The notes beneath the pieces are model-generated. The model saw only the letters and a program-made list of their open reading frames with translations. It was not told the DNA's origin and made no database searches. Position numbers and translations under genes: made by a program. From Frankiaceae bacterium (GTDB lineage: Bacteria > Actinomycetota > Actinomycetes > Mycobacteriales > SCTD01), in contig JAJAYV010000141.1 in NCBI GenBank assembly GCA_026786045.1, forward strand, positions 1 to 5,465: 5,465 bases of DNA, in the 5' to 3' direction. Position 1 is the first letter of the stretch, and the number at the start of each line of letters is the position of its first letter. Shown one piece after another: positions 1 through 5,465 of the stretch.

Positions 1-791
1 CGGCCTTCGCCGCCGGCACCCTCGTTGTGACCGCACCGACGAAGGTGGACGCCATCGGCGCTGCAATCCTGCAGAACGCGCTTGCGGACCTGCCGGCGGA
101 CGGCAGCTGGCTGTCCAAGCAGCAGGCGGGCGCACTGCTCGCCCACGTCGGCATCGACCTGTGGCCGTCGGAGCTGGGCGGCGACTGCGACGCGGCGCGG
201 GCTGCCGCGGACCGGATGGGCTGGCCGGTCGTGCTCAAGGCCGCCGACGAGCGCTGGCGCAACCGGCTCGACGTCGGCGCCGTGCGCCTGGGGCTGGCCG
301 ACGCCGACGACCTGCGCGCCGCGTGGGCCGACGTGCGATCGGTGGCGGGCGAGGGCTCGGCCTTCGTGCAGCCGATGGCCGAGCCGGGCGTCTCCACGGT
401 GGTGCGGCTGGTGCAGGACCCGTCCGCAGGGCCCCTGCTGTCGCTGCGCCTGGGCGGGGTGGCGGTCGACCTGCTGGTCGACCCGGTCAGCCGCACGCTG
501 CCGCTGACCGACCGCGACGCGGCCGACCTGGTGCGCGCGATCCGCGGCTTCTCGCTGCTCACCGGCGGCGCCTCCGGGGTGCCCTCCGACGTCGACGCGC
601 TCGAGGAGCTGCTGCACCGCGTCGCCCGCGTCGGGGAGGACCTGCCCGAGGTGGCCGAGCTGGTCCTGGACCCCGTCCTCGTCCAGCGCTCCGGCGTCGT
701 GCCCCTGCACGCCGGCGTGCGCCTGCTGCCGCCCGGCAGCGATCCAGAACGCGGCCCACGCCGCCTGGGCGCCTCGTACGCCGTCTTGTAG
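1..791 (+). CDS. NDP-forming acyl-CoA synthetase, C-terminal ATP-grasp domain (5' end outside window)
   Basis: The frame is open from the left edge (first full codon at 3) to the TAG at 789-791. A GTG at 27 could be called as a start, but the codons before it continue the same kind of sequence and no Shine-Dalgarno site precedes it, so I read this as the tail of a longer gene. The visible part matches an ATP-grasp domain of the acetyl-CoA synthetase (ADP-forming) type: a lysine in VVLKAA (codon 237-239), then VQPMAEPGV, LGGVAVDLL, LPLTDRDAADLVR and the closing PEVAELVLDPVL. These segments recall the C-terminus of actinobacterial GNAT/acetate-CoA ligase fusion proteins, which act in acyl-CoA formation or protein lysine acetylation; whether a GNAT domain is present lies outside the window. 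Several signature positions look altered: the usual E-L-D-x-N-P is E-L-V-L-D-P, and the usual G-Y-R-G is G-G-A-S. Its function may therefore be reduced or regulatory. The family is fairly sure, the exact substrate unknown. Confidence 0.8.
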   Translation, partial: AFAAGTLVVTAPTKVDAIGAAILQNALADLPADGSWLSKQQAGALLAHVGIDLWPSELGGDCDAARAAADRMGWPVVLKAADERWRNRLDVGAVRLGLADADDLRAAWADVRSVAGEGSAFVQPMAEPGVSTVVRLVQDPSAGPLLSLRLGGVAVDLLVDPVSRTLPLTDRDAADLVRAIRGFSLLTGGASGVPSDVDALEELLHRVARVGEDLPEVAELVLDPVLVQRSGVVPLHAGVRLLPPGSDPERGPRRLGASYAVL

Positions 792-797
792 CCGTCG

Positions 798-817
798 CGG
801 TTCGGCGGCCGGAACCG
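798..817 (+). terminator. Possible weak hairpin terminator after the ATP-grasp gene
   Basis: CGGTTC at 798-803 pairs with GAACCG at 812-817 around an eight-base loop, six bases after the TAG of the upstream gene. There is no run of T after the stem, so it is not a classic intrinsic terminator. Actinobacterial terminators often lack the T tract, and the position fits, but a six-pair stem can arise by chance in DNA this GC-rich. Confidence 0.3.
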
Positions 818-833
818 TTGCCGAGCAGTGTGA

Positions 834-863
834 TTGACAGCACGCACAGCTGACGCGAATAGT
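834..863 (+). promoter_or_regulatory. Predicted sigma-70-type promoter for the cyclase-ligase-HOT operon
   Basis: A perfect -35 hexamer TTGACA lies at 834-839. After an 18-base spacer, AATAGT at 858-863 matches four of six positions of TATAAT, including the conserved second A and last T. Transcription would begin near 869-871 and give a leader of about 30 bases before the ATG at 902. It sits in the only intergenic gap of the window and is the least GC-rich patch there. A short direct repeat, ACAGC at 837-841 and 846-850, overlaps the -35 end and spacer and could be part of an operator, but this is weak. Confidence 0.55.
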
Positions 864-892
864 GCGGCCCTGACCCCGGCCACCACGACCTT

Positions 893-897
893 GGAGG
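893..897 (+). promoter_or_regulatory. Ribosome-binding site of the cyclase-family gene
   Basis: GGAGG ends four bases before the ATG at 902. The spacing is slightly short, but the match to the anti-Shine-Dalgarno sequence is full and it supports this start. The same nine bases, GGAGGCTCC, recur before the HOT gene at 3526-3534. Confidence 0.75.
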
Positions 898-901
898 CTC
901 C

Positions 902-1870
902 ATGACCGAGTCCGCGCCCGACGCTCCCTACCTCGGCGACCTGCTCGCCGACGCACCCAGCAACTGGGGCAAGTGGGGTCCGGACGACGAGGTCGGCGCC
1001 CTGAACTACCTGGGCACGGAGGAGGTCGTGGCGGCGGCGCGCCTGGTGACCAGCGGCAAGACCTTCACCCTGCAGCGCCTGATCGGCGACCCCAAGGGCG
1101 ACCCGGTCTGGCCGGGCCGCACGCCGGCCGAGCGCACCCAGGTCCTGGACGAGGGGGACTGGGACGAGGGTGGCAAGGGACCGGCCTACCCCGGTGGTCT
1201 GCACTACGCCGACGACAAGATCGACGCCTACCTGCAGGGCTCGACGCAGTACGACGCCCTCGGCCACGTCTGGTACGGCGGGCAGATCTGGAACGGCTAC
1301 GACGCGCGCACGACGATCGGCGGTCTGGACAAGGCCAGCGTCGAGCCGATCGCGCAGCGCGGCGTCGTCGGCCGCGGCGTCCTGCTCGACATGGCCCGCT
1401 TCCGCGGCAAGAAGACGCTCGAGGCGGCCGAGACGTTCACGCACGAGGACCTGCTGGCCTGCGCCGAGGCGCAGGGCGTGTCGATCCAGAAGCGCGACAT
1501 CCTCATCATCCGGACCAACTTCATCCAGCTCTTCTTCGACCTCGGCGAGAAGTTCTACGAGGGCTTCTGCGAGCCGGGCCTGGTCTACAGCCCCGAGCTC
1601 GTGCAGTGGTTCGCCGACATGGAGATCCCCAACCTGGTCACCGACACGATCGCCAACGAGGTCACCTTCGACCCGAACAACGGCGTCGCCCTGGTGCTGC
1701 ACAACGCGCTCATGCGCAATCTCGGCGTGACGCTCACCGAGATCGCCGACCTGGAGAAGCTGGCCGACGACTGCGCAGAGGACGGCCAGTACGCGTTCCT
1801 GTACGTCGCGGCGCCGCTGAAGGTCGCGAAGGGCAGCGGCTCCCCGGTCAACCCCGTCGTCATCAAGTAG
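902..1870 (+). CDS. Cyclase family protein (kynurenine formamidase / isatin hydrolase-like metal-dependent hydrolase)
   Basis: A 322-residue protein of the cyclase family (Pfam PF04199), which hydrolyses amide, lactam or lactone-like bonds with a bound divalent metal. It is probably cytoplasmic, as no signal peptide is visible. The N-terminal NWGKWGPDDEVGALNYL (from about residue 21) and the C-terminal VAAPLKVAKGSGSPVNP are typical of the roughly 300-330 residue branch. The metal-site segment is LQGSTQYDALGH: relative to the kynurenine formamidase pattern HxGTHxDxxxH, Asp118 and His122 are kept, while both earlier histidines are glutamine (Gln112, Gln116). From memory, TQ(W/Y)D-A-L-x-H is usual in this branch, so this marks a subfamily rather than decay. 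E253 and H267 (in LVLHNAL) lie in the conserved C-terminal part. The ATG is supported by GGAGG at 893-897 and it is the first gene of the operon, three bases before the acyl-CoA ligase. The substrate is unknown; kynurenine formamidase proper is unlikely because the motif differs and no kynurenine genes are nearby. Confidence 0.88.
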   Translation: MTESAPDAPYLGDLLADAPSNWGKWGPDDEVGALNYLGTEEVVAAARLVTSGKTFTLQRLIGDPKGDPVWPGRTPAERTQVLDEGDWDEGGKGPAYPGGLHYADDKIDAYLQGSTQYDALGHVWYGGQIWNGYDARTTIGGLDKASVEPIAQRGVVGRGVLLDMARFRGKKTLEAAETFTHEDLLACAEAQGVSIQKRDILIIRTNFIQLFFDLGEKFYEGFCEPGLVYSPELVQWFADMEIPNLVTDTIANEVTFDPNNGVALVLHNALMRNLGVTLTEIADLEKLADDCAEDGQYAFLYVAAPLKVAKGSGSPVNPVVIK

Positions 1871-1873
1871 GCC

Positions 1874-3523
1874 ATGAGCGACTACGACCAGCGCCCCTGG
1901 CTGGCCCTGTACGGGGACCAGCCGGCGGACTACGTCCTCGAGCACACCGACGCCCTGGCGATGTTCCGTGCCGGCGTCGCGGCCGACCCGACCGCCGATG
2001 CCCTGCGCTACTTCGACGGCAGCCTGAGCCGGCAGGAGCTCGACGAGCAGAGCGACGCGCTGGCCAGCGCGCTGCTGGCCCGCGGCTTCACCGCCGGTGA
2101 CCGGCTGGCTGTCTACCTGCAGAACGTCCCGCAGTTCGTCATCGCGATGGTCGCCACCTGGAAGGCCGGCGGGGTGATGGTGTCCATCAACCCGATGAGC
2201 CGCACCCGCGAGCTGACCTACCTGCTCAAGGACTCGGGCGCCAAGGTCCTGGTGGCCCTCGAGTCGCTGCACGACGAGGTGGCCCGGGACGTTGTCCCGG
2301 ACACCGCGGTCGAGCTGGTCCTGACCACGAGCGAGCTCGAGCACCAGACCCGTCACGACCCGAGGCTCTTCGCCGGCGCGACTCGCCAGCGGCACGCGGG
2401 CACGACCGACCTGTCCGAGCTGATCGCTGAGCACCGCGGGCAGGTACCACCGCCGGTCTCGCCGGCACCGGACGACGTCGCGTTCCTGACCTACACCTCC
2501 GGCACCACCGGCGTGCCCAAGGGCGCCATGAACACCCACCGCAACGTGGTCTTCACCGCGCAGGTCTACCGGGACTGGGTGCGGGTCCGCCCCGGCAGCG
2601 TCATCTTCGGCGTTGCGCCGCTGTTCCACATCACCGGGTTGATCGGTCACGTCGCCGTCAGCCTGCTCGCCCCCGCGACGCTCGTCCTGGCCTACCGCTT
2701 CGAGCCGCAGGTCGTGCTGGACGCGCTGCTGGAGCACCGGCCGACCTTCACCATCGGGGCGATCACGGCCTTCAGCGCGCTGCTGAACGCGCCGGAGTGC
2801 ACGCGCGACCACTTCTCCTCGTTCGAGTCGATCTACTCCGGCGGGGCTGCCATCTCGCCCACGGCCGAACAGGCGTTCCGCGACGCCACGGGCAAGCAGG
2901 TGCACAACGCCTACGGCCTGACCGAGACCACCTCGCCGATGACGGTGACGCCGTTCGGCTCGCCGTCCCCGGTCGACCCGACCTCGGGCGCCCTCTCGGT
3001 GGGGGTCCCGGCGCCGAGCACGATCGTGCGGATCGTCGGCGACGACGGCCAGGACGTGCCGCTGGGCGAGGTCGGCGAGATCGTCGCCGAAGGTCCGCAG
3101 GTGGTCGCCGGCTACTGGGGCAAGCCCGAGGAGACCGCGGCCAACCTGCCCGGCGGGGCGCTGCGCAGCGGGGACGTCGGCTTCATGAACCCCGACGGCT
3201 GGGTGTTCATCGTCGACCGCAAGAAGGACATGATCAACGCCTCCGGCTACAAGGTCTGGCCGCGTGAGGTCGAGGACGTGCTGGCCGAGCACCCCGCGGT
3301 GCGCGAGTCGGCGGTCGTCGGTGTCCCCGACGAGAAGCGGGGCGAGACGGTCAAGGCCTTCGTGTCGCTCAAGCCCGGTGCCGACGTGACCCCGGACGAG
3401 CTCATCGCCCACTGCAAGGACAGGATGGCGGCCTACAAGTACCCCCGGCTCGTCGTCCTGATCAACGAGCTCCCCAAGACGGTGACGGGCAAGATCCTGC
3501 GCCGCGAGCTGCGCGACACCTGA
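1874..3523 (+). CDS. AMP-forming acyl-CoA ligase (FadD-like, class I adenylate-forming enzyme)
   Basis: A 549-residue enzyme that activates a carboxylic acid with ATP to an acyl-adenylate and then transfers it to CoA. All core motifs are present and in order: the phosphate loop YTSGTTGVPKG (207-217), YGLTET (347-352, with Glu351), the ribose-binding Asp434 in LRSGD, the hinge region DRKKDMINASGYKVWP (448-463), and PKTVTGKILRREL with the catalytic Lys540. Length is normal for medium- or long-chain acyl-CoA ligases and the gene is intact. The ATG follows the cyclase stop by three bases; the only Shine-Dalgarno-like bases are AAGTAGG at 1866-1872, overlapping that stop, so translation is probably coupled to the cyclase gene. 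Chain length or aromatic preference cannot be read from sequence. The context suggests it activates the acid released by the cyclase-family hydrolase or an oxidised form of it (inference). Family call is very sure, substrate unknown. Confidence 0.93.
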   Translation: MSDYDQRPWLALYGDQPADYVLEHTDALAMFRAGVAADPTADALRYFDGSLSRQELDEQSDALASALLARGFTAGDRLAVYLQNVPQFVIAMVATWKAGGVMVSINPMSRTRELTYLLKDSGAKVLVALESLHDEVARDVVPDTAVELVLTTSELEHQTRHDPRLFAGATRQRHAGTTDLSELIAEHRGQVPPPVSPAPDDVAFLTYTSGTTGVPKGAMNTHRNVVFTAQVYRDWVRVRPGSVIFGVAPLFHITGLIGHVAVSLLAPATLVLAYRFEPQVVLDALLEHRPTFTIGAITAFSALLNAPECTRDHFSSFESIYSGGAAISPTAEQAFRDATGKQVHNAYGLTETTSPMTVTPFGSPSPVDPTSGALSVGVPAPSTIVRIVGDDGQDVPLGEVGEIVAEGPQVVAGYWGKPEETAANLPGGALRSGDVGFMNPDGWVFIVDRKKDMINASGYKVWPREVEDVLAEHPAVRESAVVGVPDEKRGETVKAFVSLKPGADVTPDELIAHCKDRMAAYKYPRLVVLINELPKTVTGKILRRELRDT

Positions 3524-3525
3524 CC

Positions 3526-3530
3526 GGAGG
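3526..3530 (+). promoter_or_regulatory. Ribosome-binding site of the HOT gene
   Basis: GGAGG begins two bases after the TGA of the ligase gene and ends six bases before the ATG at 3537. This ideal spacing fixes the start and shows independent translation initiation within the operon. Confidence 0.8.
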
Positions 3531-3536
3531 CTCCGC

Positions 3537-4826
3537 ATGCACGAGAACGCCCCGCCCGAGACCGAGACCGTCTTCACCTACGGCGCGCCCCAGCTGAAGT
3601 TCGGGCCCGGCTCGGCGGACGAGATCGGCTTCGACCTGGCCCAGCTCGGTGCCCGCCGGGTGCTGGTGGTGACCGACCGGGGCGTGGCCGCGACCGGGTG
3701 GCCCGCCCGGATCGCCGACGCCATGTCCGGCTTCGGCGTCGAGGCCGTCGTGTACGACGGGGTGCACGTGGAGCCGACCGACGTCAGCCTGCAGGAGGCG
3801 ATCGAGGCCGCCCGCGAGAGCGGTCCGTGGGACGCCTTCGTCGCGGTGGGCGGCGGGTCGGCCATCGACACCGCCAAGGCCATCAACCTGCTCACCACCA
3901 ACCCCGGCGAGCTGATGGACTACATCAACAAGCCGGTCGGCGCAGGACAACCACCGACGGCCCCGCTCAAGCCGCTGGTCGCCGTCCCGACCACGACGGG
4001 CACGGGCTCGGAGAGCACGACGATCTGCGTGCTGGACGTGCTGCACCTGAAGGTCAAGACCGGGATCAGCCACCCGCGGCTGCGGCCGACGATCGCGGTC
4101 GTTGACCCACGGCTTGCTCGCAGCCAGCCGCCGATGGTCACCGCCGCCTCCGGCATGGACATCCTGTGCCACGCGCTGGAGAGCTGGACGGCCAAGCCGT
4201 ACACCGCCTTCGCCCGCAAGACCGCGGACCAGCGCGTGCCGTACTGCGGCGCCAACCCGGTCGCCGACATGTGGTCGGAGAAGGCGATGACGCTGCTGGC
4301 GACCTCCTTCCGCACCGCCGTGCGCGACGGTGACGACCAGGACGCACGGATGGACATGGCGATGGCGGCGACCTTCGCCGGGATGGGCTTCGGCAACGCC
4401 GGCGTGCACATCCCGCACGCCAACGCCTACCCGATCGCCGGGCGCGTCAGGGACTACCGGCCGCCGGGCTACCCGCAGGACGAGCCGATGGTGCCGCACG
4501 GCATGTCGGTGTCGCTGACGGCGCCCGAGGCCTTCCGCTTCACCTTCTCGGCCTCGCCGGAGCGGCACCTGCGGGCCGCCGAGCTGCTCGCCCCCGGCGT
4601 CGAGCGGCCGGACGACCCGGCCGAGCACCTGCCGGCTGCGCTGGTCGCGCTGATGCGCGACATCGGGATCCCCAACGGCATCGGGGGAGTGGGCTACGGA
4701 GCTGCTGACATCGGGAATCTCGTCGAGGGGACGATGAAGCAGCAGCGCATCCTCGCCGTGTCCCCGCGCGACGTGACTCCCGAGGACGTGGAGGGGATCT
4801 TCCAGCGCTCGATCGAGATCTGGTAG
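3537..4826 (+). CDS. Hydroxyacid-oxoacid transhydrogenase (iron-containing alcohol dehydrogenase, ADHFE1-like)
   Basis: A 429-residue group III (iron-dependent) alcohol dehydrogenase. It resembles animal ADHFE1/HOT along its whole length in the stretches I can recall: VEPTD, DAFVAVGGGSAIDTAKA, LKPLVAVPTTTGTGSE, HLKVKTGI, SGMDILCHALES, GANPVADMW, FAGMGFGNAGVH, VPHGMSV and SPERHL. HOT oxidises 4-hydroxybutyrate or similar hydroxy acids to the semialdehyde while reducing 2-oxoglutarate to D-2-hydroxyglutarate, using tightly bound nicotinamide cofactor rather than releasing NADH. The cofactor loop is GGGS at 105-108. The metal ligands by alignment are Asp208, His212, His294 and His321, all present. 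There is no mitochondrial-type leader, as expected in a bacterium, which accounts for its being shorter than the animal protein. Its start, 13 bases after the ligase stop and behind a strong GGAGG, places it in the same operon. It could instead be an NAD-linked alcohol dehydrogenase acting on another hydroxy acid; the HOT subfamily call is strong, the natural substrate is inferred. Confidence 0.9.
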   Translation: MHENAPPETETVFTYGAPQLKFGPGSADEIGFDLAQLGARRVLVVTDRGVAATGWPARIADAMSGFGVEAVVYDGVHVEPTDVSLQEAIEAARESGPWDAFVAVGGGSAIDTAKAINLLTTNPGELMDYINKPVGAGQPPTAPLKPLVAVPTTTGTGSESTTICVLDVLHLKVKTGISHPRLRPTIAVVDPRLARSQPPMVTAASGMDILCHALESWTAKPYTAFARKTADQRVPYCGANPVADMWSEKAMTLLATSFRTAVRDGDDQDARMDMAMAATFAGMGFGNAGVHIPHANAYPIAGRVRDYRPPGYPQDEPMVPHGMSVSLTAPEAFRFTFSASPERHLRAAELLAPGVERPDDPAEHLPAALVALMRDIGIPNGIGGVGYGAADIGNLVEGTMKQQRILAVSPRDVTPEDVEGIFQRSIEIW

Positions 4827-5465
4827 GTGAGACCGGGGGGTCGGCCCGAGAGCAGGTGGAGGACAGGCGCGGCAGCGCCCCTGACCGCCCTGCGCCGCAC
4901 CGTCCGGGATCCGCCGGTGCGCCGGCTCCAACTGGCCTGGGCCCTGGGCATCGTCGCCTCGTGGATGGTGACCGTCGCGCTCGCCGTCGTGGCGTACGAC
5001 GCCGGCGGCACGCCGGCGGTGGCACTGGCGGTGCTGGCGCGCACCCTGCCCGGGCTGCTCGCCGGACCGCTCCTAGGGGCCCTGATCAGCCGGACGTCGC
5101 CGTCGAGCTGCCTGAGCGGTGCCGCCGCTGTCGCCGCTCTGGGCAGCGCCGGCGCGGCTCTCGCCGGGAGCTCCTTGGTCGCCGTGGTCCTGCTGGTGAC
5201 GATGGTGGCGCTGGCCACGATGGTCTTCCGCGCGGCGCAGGCGGCGGTGCTGCCCGAGCTCGTGGACGACCCCGGCGAGCTCACCGCCGCGAACGTGCTG
5301 ACCACTGCCGTGGAGGCGGTGGGGGTGTTCGCCGGGCCTGCGCTGGCCGGGCTGCTGCTCGCGCTCTCCGGGCCCGCGGCGGCGTTCGCCACGGCCGCCG
5401 GACTGTTCGCCGCGGCGACGCTGCTGCTCGTGCGCCGACCGGCCCGCCGCCGCCGGGCTCCGCGC
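4827..5465 (+). CDS. MFS transporter, N-terminal half (3' end outside window)
   Basis: An open frame of 213 codons runs from GTG at 4827 to the right edge without a stop. After an Arg/Pro-rich start come LTALRRTVRDPPVRRLQLAWALG and about six hydrophobic segments (near residues 36-56, 64-87, 96-113, 117-134, 157-180 and 184-202), then an Arg-rich stretch like the central cytoplasmic loop of a 12-helix major facilitator. FRAAQAAVLPELVDDPGELTAANVL (134-158), between the fourth and fifth helices, recalls a group of actinobacterial MFS proteins related to drug exporters, some of which carry a cyclic-nucleotide-binding domain at the C-terminus; that part is outside the window. The GTG directly abuts the TAG of the HOT gene, suggesting translational coupling, but no clear Shine-Dalgarno site precedes it. 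GGAGG at 4858-4862 has no ATG, GTG or TTG at a useful distance in this frame; CTG at 4881 is 18 bases away. The true start is therefore uncertain, and cargo is unknown. Confidence 0.8.
   Translation, partial: MRPGGRPESRWRTGAAAPLTALRRTVRDPPVRRLQLAWALGIVASWMVTVALAVVAYDAGGTPAVALAVLARTLPGLLAGPLLGALISRTSPSSCLSGAAAVAALGSAGAALAGSSLVAVVLLVTMVALATMVFRAAQAAVLPELVDDPGELTAANVLTTAVEAVGVFAGPALAGLLLALSGPAAAFATAAGLFAAATLLLVRRPARRRRAPR

Noticed and set aside
27..29. GTG as the true start of the first gene.
   Set aside because: The frame is open upstream to the window edge, no ribosome-binding site precedes the GTG, and a free-standing ATP-grasp fragment of this type would lack the CoA-binding domains of the family.
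811..838. GGAAC at 811-815 as an ECF-sigma -35 element.
   Set aside because: No CGTT-like -10 element occurs at the required spacing, and the GGAACCG is better explained as the right arm of the 798-817 hairpin.
1585..1875. Minus-strand 96-codon frame at the end of the cyclase gene.
   Set aside because: It is antisense to the conserved C-terminus of the cyclase-family protein and has no family resemblance or ribosome-binding site that I can see.
973..2100. A 375-codon + strand frame overlapping the cyclase and ligase genes.
   Set aside because: It is a shifted-frame shadow, very rich in Arg, Gly and Pro, and spans two well-supported genes without any motif of its own.
4831..4842. GACC-GGGG-GGTC hairpin as a terminator after the HOT gene.
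   Set aside because: The stem is only four pairs, there is no T tract, and it lies inside the predicted start of the transporter gene.
3462..4931. A 489-codon open frame on the minus strand opposite the HOT gene.
   Set aside because: It lies antisense to a gene with full family motifs, its translation is rich in Arg, Gly, His and Ala with no recognisable domain, and such long antisense frames are common where third positions are almost all G or C.

Overview
This is a high-GC window with strong G/C bias at third codon positions. It has tightly packed, co-directional genes, GGAGG ribosome-binding sites and a GTG start. All of this fits a high-GC actinomycete chromosome; I cannot place the family or genus from sequence alone. 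Every gene I can support is on the + strand. I see no RNA genes, CRISPR arrays, insertion sequences or phage features, and no gene-free stretch longer than about 110 bases.

Layout. (1) Bases 1-791 hold the 3' end of a large NDP-forming acyl-CoA synthetase-type gene, its ATP-grasp domain, cut by the left edge. It resembles the C-terminus of the actinobacterial proteins that fuse a GNAT acetyltransferase to an acetate-CoA ligase-like module. (2) Bases 792-901 are the only real intergenic gap, with a weak hairpin just after the stop, a good sigma-70-type promoter (TTGACA, 18-base spacer, AATAGT) and a GGAGG site. (3) Bases 902-4826 hold three closely spaced genes that look like one operon: a cyclase-family metal-dependent hydrolase, an AMP-forming acyl-CoA ligase, and an iron-dependent alcohol dehydrogenase of the hydroxyacid-oxoacid transhydrogenase (HOT, ADHFE1-like) type. 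(4) From 4827 to the right edge is the N-terminal half of an MFS transporter whose GTG start directly abuts the stop of the HOT gene, so it may be the fourth gene of the same transcript.

How the genes may work together (inference). Cyclase-family hydrolases open amide, lactam or lactone-like bonds. HOT oxidises 4-hydroxybutyrate-type hydroxy acids while reducing 2-oxoglutarate to D-2-hydroxyglutarate. The ligase would make a CoA thioester of the acid released, and the MFS protein could move substrate or product. Together they suggest a small catabolic operon for a cyclic or hydroxylated carboxylic acid, but the substrate cannot be read from the sequence. The individual families are all known; the possible novelty lies in the combination and in some altered active-site motifs.
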